Below are positions 16,077-21,831 of a stretch of DNA of 37,833 nt, in pieces; position 1 is the stretch's first letter; each line of letters opens with the position of its first letter. The DNA is from a virus. Where the stretch lies: positions 1 through 37,833 of IMG/VR virus record IMGVR_UViG_3300028597_000044; one strand, written 5' to 3'. The notes under the pieces are model-generated. The model was not told the DNA's origin, did not search any database, and saw nothing but the letters and a program-made list of their open reading frames with translations. The position numbers were made by a program, and so were the translations under genes.

Positions 16077-16435
16077 GCCGTCTTTCCGGCTGTCATTCTG
16101 GCAAAGTCCCTCTTGGCTCAAAGGCCATGATCGAGCGTCCAGACTGCTGGTAGCAGATGGCCGGCGCTGATCTCCGGCGTTACGACAGTGGCACCTATTC
16201 GCACTTCTCGCGGTATTGCTCCGCTTGCACTTGCGCATCAGCCTGCGCATTCATCTGCATCAGGCTGCTAACTCAGTAGCGGGCGTGTTGGGCAATGGAC
16301 TTAGCCACGCGTTCTCATCCCTTCAAGCAAGCAGTCTGATGAAGACGTTCCGCGTGTGCGGGCTGGTTAAGTATCTGGAGCAGTTGCCGAGCGAGTCGGA
16401 TGCCTTCCAGGCTGAATATCTTGGCGCTGGTTGTT
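16077..16435. other. 359-bp region with no convincing gene
   Basis: Between the tRNA genes and the tandem terminators no frame has the composition of its neighbours. The longest leftward frame (to 16250) is Arg/Cys/Ser-rich and looks like a shadow. A 21-codon leftward frame starting at about 16262 (MQMNAQADAQVQAEQYREKC) has plausible composition but no clear ribosome-binding site. The stretch would form a long untranslated leader for transcripts entering the terminators. Confidence 0.6.
16298..16326 (-). promoter_or_regulatory. Possible leftward sigma70-type promoter upstream of the late operon
   Basis: Read leftward, TTGAAG (16326-16321) and TAAGTC (16303-16298) are 17 bases apart. The match to consensus is moderate. 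If active, its transcript would meet the two terminators before the first late gene. Confidence 0.25.
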
Positions 16436-16511
16436 TGGCTGGAACGGGAGGGCTCGAACCTCCGACCGGGCGGTTAACAGCCGCCAGCTCTACCAACTGA
16501 GCTACATCCCA
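16436..16511 (-). tRNA. tRNA-Asn (anticodon GTT)
   Basis: All four arms fold over 76 bases. The acceptor TGGGATG pairs with CGTTCCA (two G-T pairs), D stem GCTC/GAGC, anticodon stem GGCGG/CCGCC with loop CTGTTAA (anticodon GTT), and T stem GGAGG/CCTCC with loop TTCGAGC. The discriminator is G and CCA is encoded. U1-A72 and G73 are the same as in E. coli tRNA-Asn, so it should be charged normally. It is four bases downstream of the tRNA-Thr gene in the same leftward transcript. Confidence 0.95.
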
Positions 16512-16514
16512 ATT

Positions 16515-16590
16515 TGGTGCCTCCTCAAGGATTCGAACCTCGTGTCGTCTCGTTACGAGCGAGCTGCATCACCGTCAATGCTTAGGAGGC
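16515..16590 (-). tRNA. tRNA-Thr (anticodon CGT), divergent core
   Basis: A 76-base cloverleaf: acceptor GCCTCCT/AGGAGGC, D stem GCAT/ATGC, anticodon stem GCTCG/CGAGA (one G-A mismatch) with loop CTCGTAA (anticodon CGT, reads ACG), T stem CGAGG/CCTTG with loop TTCGAAT, discriminator A and encoded CCA. G1-C72, C2-G71 and G35-U36 match E. coli threonyl-tRNA synthetase determinants. Position 8 is A and position 14 is T, the reverse of the nearly invariant U8-A14 pair, so the tertiary core is unusual. It may be a specialised or decaying tRNA. Confidence 0.82.
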
Positions 16591-16595
16591 GAGGC

Positions 16596-16667
16596 GGCCC
16601 CATTTCGCCGGGGCCTGGCGGCAGGTCGGACGGCGACCAACCGCGTGCAGACCTTTGCACGACCTGC
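16596..16667 (-). other. Hairpin-rich leader upstream of the tRNA genes
   Basis: Between the RusA-like gene and tRNA-Thr there are two inverted repeats. GCAGGTC/GACCTGC (16621-16627 with 16661-16667) encloses the smaller hairpin GTGCA/TGCAC (16645-16660). GGCCCC/GGGGCC lies at 16596-16614. Neither has a T tract. They could help processing of the tRNA precursor or be an independent structured RNA. Confidence 0.45.
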
Positions 16668-16686
16668 GAGCGGATGGTAGGCGTTG

Positions 16687-17181
16687 TCAGGCGAACAAAT
16701 CAATAGGCTCTTCGACTTCCTTTGCAGTGCCGGGCAACTTGTCATTGGTGCCGAGTAGATCTAGGGCCGTGACCTGCACCATGACGCATGGGTTGTCGCT
16801 GAAGCGCTTGGTGATGTGGTGGTCAACCACTTGGCAGTCGTCGACCCAGACGGCACCGGTAAAGCCATCCTCGATAGCCTTGAGGCAGTTCGAGCTGTCC
16901 GGCTTCTTGGTCGGGACAATCTGGCCCAGGCGCGCGGCCTCCTGCTTCTTCTTGCTCCACGATGCGGGGATTGGAAAGAACAGCTGGATCTTGAGTTCAA
17001 CCGGCCCTTCCATCAGCGGGCGCCCCTGCATGCTGAGCTTTGCCTCCCAGTGGCAGCGGTCTTCATACTCTACCGTTTCCTTCGGCATATAGGTGATGAC
17101 CCGCTTGCCGCGCAGGCCGGCGCGCACGGACTGTTTGCCGAACGGATCTCCCGGCACGCACACGAACAGGGTTTCGGTCAT
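16687..17181 (-). CDS. RusA-family Holliday-junction resolvase-like protein, 164 aa
   Basis: The RusA fold is suggested by PGDPFGKQSVRAG near the N-terminus and by the core KKPDSSNCLKAIEDGF followed by WVDDCQVVDH (about 92-120). In E. coli RusA the corresponding core is RDLDN, with essential Asp70 and Asp72, and DDAQ with Asp91. Here the first Asp and the DD pair are kept but the second Asp of the D-x-D motif is Ser (PDSSN). Resolvase activity may therefore be lost or altered. In lambdoid phages rusA lies late in the replication operon, as here. It overlaps the Ea22-like gene by four bases. Confidence 0.8.
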   Translation of the reverse strand: MTETLFVCVPGDPFGKQSVRAGLRGKRVITYMPKETVEYEDRCHWEAKLSMQGRPLMEGPVELKIQLFFPIPASWSKKKQEAARLGQIVPTKKPDSSNCLKAIEDGFTGAVWVDDCQVVDHHITKRFSDNPCVMVQVTALDLLGTNDKLPGTAKEVEEPIDLFA

Positions 17182-17738
17182 TTGGCTGAATCCTTTGCCA
17201 TGAAATAGTCAACGGATTTATCCAGATCGTCGCAATGTGGATTCTCTACCTCTTCGCGGCTGCCAACGATCCAAAAATCCAGAGCATTAACATCAAAATG
17301 GTCACCCCACGTATTGCCAGGCTTTCGCAACCACCGATACCGCTCGGCGTCCTTGCGCAGCTCGGCAACCTCTTCAAAAGCTTTTCGTGTCTCTTCGGCG
17401 TATTTGTGCCAGGAATCTTGCTCCTTGAGCAGCGACTCATTCTCAGACCTCAGCCGTGCCAGATCTTCAAGCTGCGCCGGTGGCCAGAAGCAGGTCACGC
17501 ATTCCTCTAGGCCGTGAATGTGGCAAAGCTTGCGGGCACCTTGGAGTTGTTCGAGTTCGGCGATCAGGGCCAAGACGGCGGCAGGGTTGGCGGCGGCGAT
17601 GAAAGCCGAGTCTTCTGCCGTCGCCATCTTGCAGATTCTTTCCCCGTGGCCACCATCGGAATAAACATCGTGCTCACCGGCCCATGGCCCTGGCGTTGCA
17701 GCCTCAGCCAGCCGCTTCAGTTCGCTGTAATCGTTCAT
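17178..17738 (-). CDS. Ead/Ea22-like protein, 186 aa
   Basis: The N-terminal AATPGPW and the segment FIAAANPAAVLALIAELEQLQ are hallmarks of the Ead/Ea22-like family (PF13935), found in accessory regions of many temperate phages and of unknown biochemical function. A coiled coil (about 90-130, LARLRSENESLLKEQ) follows, then RYRWLRK and a C-terminal region with WIVGSREEVENPHCDDLD. Translation starts at an ATG behind the leader GGAGAAAGACCA shared with three other genes in this genome. Its stop overlaps the RusA-like start. Confidence 0.85.
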   Translation of the reverse strand: MNDYSELKRLAEAATPGPWAGEHDVYSDGGHGERICKMATAEDSAFIAAANPAAVLALIAELEQLQGARKLCHIHGLEECVTCFWPPAQLEDLARLRSENESLLKEQDSWHKYAEETRKAFEEVAELRKDAERYRWLRKPGNTWGDHFDVNALDFWIVGSREEVENPHCDDLDKSVDYFMAKDSAK

Positions 17739-17751
17739 TTGGTCTTTCTCC
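17739..17751 (-). repeat. Shared translation leader (GGAGAAAGACCA), copy 1
   Basis: Read leftward, GGAGAAAGACCAA lies directly before the ATG of the Ea22-like gene. The same 11-12 base string precedes the genes starting at 18817, 19039 and 29772. It contains a GGAG Shine-Dalgarno element. Confidence 0.8.
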
Positions 17752-17777
17752 GGTCTGTTTGGTCTGCGGTCATTGTA

Positions 17778-17870
17778 TCAGTGCGTGGTCACGTACATGA
17801 ACCAGGTAACGGCCATGAAGCACGAAACGACGAACCAGTGGTAGATGGCTATGCAGAGCTTGCGGATCAT
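17778..17870 (-). CDS. 30-aa single-pass membrane microprotein
   Basis: An ATG at 17870 overlaps the previous stop (ATGA) and opens a 31-codon frame. The peptide has a short basic start (MIRKLC) and then one hydrophobic span (IYHWFVVSCFMAVTWFMY). It is one of several very small membrane peptides in this genome. The overlap and the clear amphipathic-to-hydrophobic composition support it, but no homologue can be named. Confidence 0.6.
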   Translation of the reverse strand: MIRKLCIAIYHWFVVSCFMAVTWFMYVTTH

Positions 17871-18142
17871 GGCTTCACCTTCAGGCCGGCGGACTCGATG
17901 GCTTCACGGCATTCGGCCTTCGCGAGCTTGTCACCAACCCAGATGTTCCAGGATGCGACCTCCCCGTCAGAGGCCCCATCGCACGACGGCTCATTGCGAA
18001 CCGGTGGCAACTCAATCACCAGCGATTCGCGGGAGGATTGCCAGGCGGAAAATAGGTGATGCTTCACATCCTCGTAGCACTCATGCCAAAAGCGTTCTTT
18101 GAACCACACCTCAAACTCTTCCCGCATCGTGTCGCTGCTCAT
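17867..18142 (-). CDS. Phage accessory protein, 91 aa, function unknown
   Basis: The sequence opens MSSDTMREEFEVWFKERFW and continues with AWQSSRESLVIELPP; this mix (short helical FEVW and WQ-S-RES motifs) is common in phage accessory proteins near Ea22-like genes, whose function is unknown. The start at 18142 overlaps the previous stop by four bases, and an upstream start is less likely. It has no membrane segment. It sits in a chain of tightly overlapping small genes between the helicase and the RusA-like gene. Confidence 0.75.
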   Translation of the reverse strand: MSSDTMREEFEVWFKERFWHECYEDVKHHLFSAWQSSRESLVIELPPVRNEPSCDGASDGEVASWNIWVGDKLAKAECREAIESAGLKVKP

Positions 18143-18366
18143 ACGCCACCCCACGCCATCACGCGCCGTTGAAATTCTTCATCGGTCATCACATCGACCG
18201 AAGCCTTCGGAGCAGCCTGCAAAGCCGCACAGAACGTCCTGTAGTGCGATGCCATGCCCGGCAGCCGATACCCGTCCTTCGTCGCATGCCGATACTGGGC
18301 AAGCGTTTCCACCGGCAGGTCGTGAACATCTGCCCAATGCGTTTCGAACATCTCCATCGTCTTCAT
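18139..18366 (-). CDS. Small accessory protein, 75 aa, function unknown
   Basis: The sequence begins MKTMEMFETHWADVHDLP and ends with the acidic-aromatic segment DEEFQRRVMAWGG. It appears soluble and helical. It is coupled to the next gene by a four-base overlap and separated from the coiled-coil protein upstream by about 50 bases. I do not recognise a family. Confidence 0.7.
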   Translation of the reverse strand: MKTMEMFETHWADVHDLPVETLAQYRHATKDGYRLPGMASHYRTFCAALQAAPKASVDVMTDEEFQRRVMAWGGV

Positions 18367-18418
18367 GCTGAACCCTCGATTCTTTTTCGGCCCTTACGAT
18401 TTGTTATGTTGTTTCACT

Positions 18419-18817
18419 TCAACCAATAGTACCCGCGCCGCAGTGAGGGCACGGACCCTGATAGTGCTTATGCAACCCTTCATGGCTGCAAATAATCGCC
18501 GCATTGCCCCCGCTCTTCGCGCCTACGCCATTTTCTCGATTACTTTGACCCGATGTACTGCCTTTGCTTTTGCGCGCCTTACGCGACGTGTAGAGAGTCC
18601 TTATGAATTGGCGCTGACGGCGGATGGTTTCCTGCTGCTCGATGATCAGCTTGTTCTCGCTGCGCTGCTGCTCGTTGTAGGCGTGGTCGATGGCGTGCAG
18701 ACGAAGCTGGATGTCGTCACGCTCCTGTGTCATCTGCGCCAATCTCTCCTGGAGTTCCAGTAAAAGCGCCGCGTTGAATTCTTTGTCGAATTCCTTGGGG
18801 GTAAGCAACCTGTTCAT
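18419..18817 (-). CDS. Coiled-coil protein with possible C-terminal zinc site, 132 aa
   Basis: Residues about 15-75 form a long charged coiled coil (LLLELQERLAQMTQERDDIQL, then NEQQRSENKLIIEQQ), followed by a basic linker (RKARKSKGSTSG). The last 25 residues contain C-x-H ... H-x-H and CPHCGAG, which could bind zinc. This suggests a nucleic-acid or protein-binding adaptor; no family is recognised. The start lies behind the shared leader GGAGAAAGACC. It is in the replication-to-late interval of the leftward operon. Confidence 0.75.
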   Translation of the reverse strand: MNRLLTPKEFDKEFNAALLLELQERLAQMTQERDDIQLRLHAIDHAYNEQQRSENKLIIEQQETIRRQRQFIRTLYTSRKARKSKGSTSGQSNRENGVGAKSGGNAAIICSHEGLHKHYQGPCPHCGAGTIG

Positions 18818-18828
18818 GGTCTTTCTCC
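18818..18828 (-). repeat. Shared translation leader, copy 2
   Basis: Read leftward, GGAGAAAGACC abuts the ATG of the 132-aa coiled-coil gene, identical to the leader of the genes starting at 19039, 17738 and 29772. Confidence 0.8.
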
Positions 18829-18841
18829 GGCATTTGGTGTT

Positions 18842-19039
18842 TCAGAATGGAATGTCATCCGACAAATCAGGGCTTCGCTCTTTCGTGGCGTAGGCCTTTG
18901 GCTCTGTCTCATGCCACTGTTTGCAGGCATCCCACCAAGTTTCGCCGAAGCTGCAGTGGAATACGTTTCCCTTGTAGCCCCGGCATACCCAGCCAAGGAG
19001 TAAGGATTTCCGTTCGTATGGCCTGACTTTCGGTTTCAT
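18842..19039 (-). CDS. Small Trp/Cys-containing protein, 65 aa, function unknown
   Basis: The sequence (MKPKVRPYERKSLLLGWVCRGY, then GETWWDACKQWHETEPKAY) is compact, basic at the N-terminus and aromatic-rich. Its ATG overlaps the stop of the 43-aa gene and lies behind the shared GGAGAAAGACC leader. Short phage proteins with the WWDACKQW-like pattern occur in Pseudomonas-type phages; none has a known function as far as I can tell. It follows the helicase and may be an accessory replication or host-takeover factor, which is speculation. Confidence 0.72.
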   Translation of the reverse strand: MKPKVRPYERKSLLLGWVCRGYKGNVFHCSFGETWWDACKQWHETEPKAYATKERSPDLSDDIPF

Positions 19040-19167
19040 GGTCTTTCTCCGCTGTGGTGATGCCCGCGCTTCTGCGAGTCGTCTTTTTGCTGTTCCTGTT
19101 TCGCTTTTTCAGCCTGCTGTTTCGCCCATTCCAGATATCGTTTCGCGATTGCTCCTGCGTGCTCCAT
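19036..19167 (-). CDS. 43-aa highly charged small protein
   Basis: The ATG at 19167 has GAGGTG five bases upstream and begins nine bases beyond the helicase stop. The peptide is a Lys/Gln/Glu-rich helix (KRYLEWAKQQAEKAKQEQQK) ending in a His-rich tail (KRGHHHSGERP). The stop overlaps the next start (ATGA). No function is recognised. The good ribosome-binding site and coupling on both sides support expression. Confidence 0.65.
   Translation of the reverse strand: MEHAGAIAKRYLEWAKQQAEKAKQEQQKDDSQKRGHHHSGERP
19040..19050 (-). repeat. Shared translation leader, copy 3
   Basis: Read leftward, GGAGAAAGACC abuts the ATG of the 65-aa gene; part of it is also the end of the 43-aa coding frame. Confidence 0.8.
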
Positions 19168-19175
19168 TTTTCACC

Positions 19176-20540
19176 TCAATCGAGCAGTGAGCTGCTCGCG
19201 TAAGTGCGCAGCGGTCGCGGCGCGGGCTCTTCGTAGTCGGCTGAGAGATCCGTGAATGAGCTGTATTTGCCCTGGTAACGGGTCTTCACCGTACACGGCT
19301 CGATATCCCGAGCAACGCCAATGATCACCTCGGCCACGCCGCGGTACTCCGTATTCTCGTTGTAGACCTCATCCCGGTACACGAACATGATCAGGTCTGC
19401 ATCCTGTTCAATGCTCCCAGAGTCGCGCAGGTCGGACGGGATCGGGCGCTTGTTCGGCCTAGCCTCCAGTTGTCGGTTGAGCTGGCTCAGCGCGATCACT
19501 GGAACGCTCAGTTCCTTTGCCAGAAGCTTCAGCTGACGTGTGATCTCGCTGATGCGCTGTACGGCATTGGCGCGGCTGTCTTCAACGTCGACCAGGCCGA
19601 TATGATCGACCAGGATCAGATCAAGGCCGTGCTTGAGCTTGTGGCGTCGAGACACGGAGCGGATACGGTTGATGGTTGCGCCTTTGCGGTCATACAGCGC
19701 CAGCCCCGAGTCGGCAATCTTGGCGGAAGCACACAGCAGCTCGTTCGAGTGCGTGCGCATGGCTGTGCCGTCCTTCAGCGCCTGCAACGGGATCGAGCCA
19801 AGGCTTGCCAGCGATTTGTCCATAAGCTGCTGGTTTGACATCTCAAGGCTGAACACCAGGACTTGTTTGTGGCACTGCACCGCATTGTGGTCGGCAATGT
19901 TCATGGCCAGGGTGGTCTTACCCATCTTCGGCCGGCCGGCGATCACAATGAGCGCTTCCGGCTTCAGTCCCATCAGCTTTGCATCAAGTGACGCTATGCC
20001 CGTGGTCAGGCCGTCGATTTCACCGCCGAGGCTTTCGCGGCGCTCCAGCTCGTCAACGTGCTTGCTGATCGCTTCCTTGCCGGTGATCGTCTCGCACTCA
20101 CCAGATCCAGTGGTGATCGAATTGATCTCGGCTTGGGCCTGAGCAATCTTGTCTTCAGCACTGCTGTCAGTGCCGGCGATCTCGCTGATGTTGTAACAGG
20201 CCGCGACCAGGGCTCGGTCAATGCTGCGCTCCAGAACCGTACCGACGTAGGACTTGGCGTTTGCAGCGCTCGGCGTGTTCTTGTGCAGCTCCGCGGTATA
20301 GGCGAAGGCTGGAGTTCCGTCGTGCAGCGCACCGATGTGTTCGCCAACGGTCAAGAAGTCGACAGGTAAGCTGCTGGCCTTCAGCTCCATGATGGCTTTG
20401 AATACTTCGCGGTTAGCACCGAAGAAGAAATCGGATTCCTTTAGCTCTGCCGACAGAACATCGATCAGCTCGGGCTTTATCAGCATTGCACCTAAAACGG
20501 CCTGCTCGGCCTCTTGGCTGTATGGGTCACGCACGGTCAT
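19176..20540 (-). CDS. DnaB-like replicative helicase, 454 aa
   Basis: The protein has the DnaB N-terminal domain (SQEAEQAVLGAMLIKPELID at about 8-27) and a RecA-like motor. Walker A is AGRPKMGKTT (about 201-210), Walker B is LILVDHIGLV with Asp312, and SQLNRQLEARPNKRPIPSDLRDSGSIEQDAD is the characteristic helicase core. At 454 residues it is the usual length. It unwinds DNA at the fork and would be loaded by the initiator encoded immediately upstream, whose stop it overlaps by 14 bases. Bringing its own helicase makes the phage independent of host DnaB loading. Confidence 0.95.
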   Translation of the reverse strand: MTVRDPYSQEAEQAVLGAMLIKPELIDVLSAELKESDFFFGANREVFKAIMELKASSLPVDFLTVGEHIGALHDGTPAFAYTAELHKNTPSAANAKSYVGTVLERSIDRALVAACYNISEIAGTDSSAEDKIAQAQAEINSITTGSGECETITGKEAISKHVDELERRESLGGEIDGLTTGIASLDAKLMGLKPEALIVIAGRPKMGKTTLAMNIADHNAVQCHKQVLVFSLEMSNQQLMDKSLASLGSIPLQALKDGTAMRTHSNELLCASAKIADSGLALYDRKGATINRIRSVSRRHKLKHGLDLILVDHIGLVDVEDSRANAVQRISEITRQLKLLAKELSVPVIALSQLNRQLEARPNKRPIPSDLRDSGSIEQDADLIMFVYRDEVYNENTEYRGVAEVIIGVARDIEPCTVKTRYQGKYSSFTDLSADYEEPAPRPLRTYASSSLLD

Positions 20541-21252
20541 TGTAATTTCCCTCTACGATCTTTTTGAAATTGGCCTTGTTCACGAACCAGTCGAAAGCGA
20601 ATGTCTGCCGCTCCATCAGGAAAGTGCTTTTCGATATCGCGGTAAAATACTGTTCCCACCACGTGACTGACTGAAACTTAGGATTGCTTGCCCATCGCTC
20701 ACGGAGTTTCTTTTTCCGCTCATCGTCGAAGATCTTCGGTTGAGGCTTGCCTGGGAGAATCCGGGCATACGCAGCCTTGATTTCTTCGTAAGGCACTGGC
20801 GGAGCTTTTGCCGCTTTCTGGTCATCGTCAGATGACGAGTGCTTTAGATCTTCTTCTTGTATTTCTTGTACTTCTTTATTGTGGTCACTTGCTGGTCGCT
20901 TGCTGGTCAACGTCTGGTCATTTGCTGGCGATGACTCCTGATAGAATGACCACTTAGTTATTGTAATTATTGAGAATTTTGACTCTGATTTGATGGTTAT
21001 CTGCTGGAGAGATTCGAGCACTTTTAGAGCGCTGCGAACAATACTCTCGCTGACACCAGTTTTCTCAGAGAATTTATGCCGTCCAAATACCAATTGCCCC
21101 GGTAATAACCTGACAACCTGCCGCCCGACGAGAATTTCTCCTTCCTTGTAAGACGCCGAAAGCAGAAGGTGAATCCAAACAGCCAGGTACTCGGGCTTTG
21201 CCGCAATCGCGCTGGTCGCCAGTTTGCGAGAGAGCTTTACCCAGTTCGACAT
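20527..21252 (-). CDS. Phage replication initiator / helicase-loading protein, 241 aa
   Basis: The N-terminal 100 residues (MSNWVKLSRKLATSAIAAKP, then YLAVWIHLLLSASY, RQVVRLLPGQLVFGR, and SESIVRSALKVLE) form the winged-helix replisome-organiser domain common to phage initiators. A disordered linker (about 105-165) contains DNA with four iterons. The C-terminal part (WWEQYFTAISKSTFLMER, FAFDWFVNKANFKKIVEGNY) is the conserved tail of such proteins that contacts the helicase. I chose ATG 21252 (MSNWV) because upstream codons overlap the membrane-protein gene. The layout is analogous to lambda O, which also carries the origin inside its gene. Confidence 0.87.
   Translation of the reverse strand: MSNWVKLSRKLATSAIAAKPEYLAVWIHLLLSASYKEGEILVGRQVVRLLPGQLVFGRHKFSEKTGVSESIVRSALKVLESLQQITIKSESKFSIITITKWSFYQESSPANDQTLTSKRPASDHNKEVQEIQEEDLKHSSSDDDQKAAKAPPVPYEEIKAAYARILPGKPQPKIFDDERKKKLRERWASNPKFQSVTWWEQYFTAISKSTFLMERQTFAFDWFVNKANFKKIVEGNYNDRA
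20883..20926. repeat. Four tandem 11-bp iterons, candidate replication origin
   Basis: On the + strand the units are GGTCACTTGCT, GGTCGCTTGCT, GGTCAACGTCT and GGTCATTTGCT, end to end (20883-20893, 20894-20904, 20905-20915, 20916-20926). They lie in the linker-coding part of the initiator gene. An AT-rich stretch (about 20943-20985) is adjacent on one side. The 11-bp pitch is close to a helical turn. Lambda-type phages carry their origin as iterons plus an AT-rich region inside gene O. Confidence 0.75.
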
Positions 21253-21253
21253 A

Positions 21254-21457
21254 TCAGAATCCTTCCCGATTCGACTTGAGCGCGCCTTCGATCTTCGCAG
21301 CGCACGCCATACCGCCGAAAACGCCGACGAAGAGCAGCCAGGGCAGCGCATCGAACCAGCGCATGGAGACGCAGAACCAGACGATCACGGCCACTGCCGT
21401 GAAGACGATCAGACCGGCGATTGCCGTGTGGATGGTGAATCCGTCACTTGCTTTCAT
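21254..21457 (-). CDS. Two-span membrane protein, 67 aa
   Basis: The peptide has two hydrophobic segments, AIAGLIVFTAVAVIVWFCVSM and LPWLLFVGVFGGMACA, separated by RWFD, and a basic C-terminus (KSNREGF). Both ends are probably cytoplasmic. I prefer the ATG at 21457 to a GTG at 21466. It overlaps the regulator gene by 14 bases and stops two bases before the initiator start, so it is co-translated with replication genes. Candidates for its role are superinfection exclusion or early membrane function; nothing in the sequence settles this. Confidence 0.72.
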   Translation of the reverse strand: MKASDGFTIHTAIAGLIVFTAVAVIVWFCVSMRWFDALPWLLFVGVFGGMACAAKIEGALKSNREGF

Positions 21458-21656
21458 GGTCTTCACCCAGGGCTACAAATTCGCTGACCTTCAGGCCGAG
21501 TGCGTCGGCGACTTTCTGAAGGCTTTCGCAATTCCAGTTTGTCCGACTGGCCAGACCGCTAACGCTTGGCTGCGTCATGCCGGCCATTGCAGCGAACTTG
21601 ATCTGGTTCAGACCGCGCTTGGCCAGGGCTATTTTCAGGGACTTCGAAGCATTCAT
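21444..21656 (-). CDS. XRE-family helix-turn-helix regulator (Cro-like), 70 aa
   Basis: The product is a single XRE domain: LKIALAKRGLNQIKFAAMAGMTQPSVSGLASR is a helix-turn-helix with the recognition helix at about TQPSVSGLA, followed by SLQKVADALGLKVSEFV. At 70 residues it lacks the C-terminal oligomerisation or S24 peptidase part of CI repressors and is the size of Cro. It is the first gene leftward of the switch and probably binds the inverted repeat at 21726-21758 and controls one or both divergent promoters. Whether it sustains lysogeny or only times early genes is not visible. Confidence 0.87.
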   Translation of the reverse strand: MNASKSLKIALAKRGLNQIKFAAMAGMTQPSVSGLASRTNWNCESLQKVADALGLKVSEFVALGEDHESK

Positions 21657-21685
21657 ACAGGCGATCCTCTTGGTTGATGCTGGCC

Positions 21686-21714
21686 ACTATAGGCGAGCCA
21701 ATAATTTCAAGCAA
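21686..21714 (-). promoter_or_regulatory. Leftward sigma70 promoter for the regulator/replication operon
   Basis: Read leftward, TTGCTT (21714-21709) and TATAGT (21691-21686) are 17 bases apart, and the start of transcription would be about 20 bases before the regulator ATG. Both boxes are close to consensus. Confidence 0.7.
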
Positions 21715-21725
21715 GGGTATTATTT

Positions 21726-21758
21726 CTCACGAATGCATATTTTTATTGTATTTGTGAG
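21726..21758. promoter_or_regulatory. Inverted repeat between divergent promoters, candidate operator
   Basis: CTCACGAAT (21726-21734) and ATTTGTGAG (21750-21758) are inverted copies with one mismatch, separated by 15 bases. The right arm abuts the rightward -35 box. An operator for the 70-aa XRE protein is the natural reading. Confidence 0.55.
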
Positions 21759-21788
21759 TTGACAGATAGCCACTGGTGATCCTATAGT
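21759..21788 (+). promoter_or_regulatory. Strong rightward sigma70 promoter for the early operon
   Basis: The sequence shows TTGACA (21759-21764), an 18-base spacer and TATAGT (21783-21788). Transcription would start near 21795, about 37 bases before the first gene (21832). Confidence 0.85.
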
Positions 21789-21831
21789 TCGTCTCAAGCA
21801 ACACCACCAACGAACAACGGAGCAAGACGAG

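Noticed and set aside
15999-16250. 83-codon leftward frame across the distal terminator
   Set aside because: It runs through a strong terminator stem and has Arg/Cys/Ser-rich composition. A 21-codon frame in the same area has nicer composition but no ribosome-binding site.
20883-20926. CRISPR-like array
   Set aside because: The repeats are 11 bp and contiguous without spacers, which fits iterons and not CRISPR.
21657-21831. Attachment site or integrase module
   Set aside because: Only promoters and an inverted repeat are visible; no integrase gene was recognised anywhere in the window.
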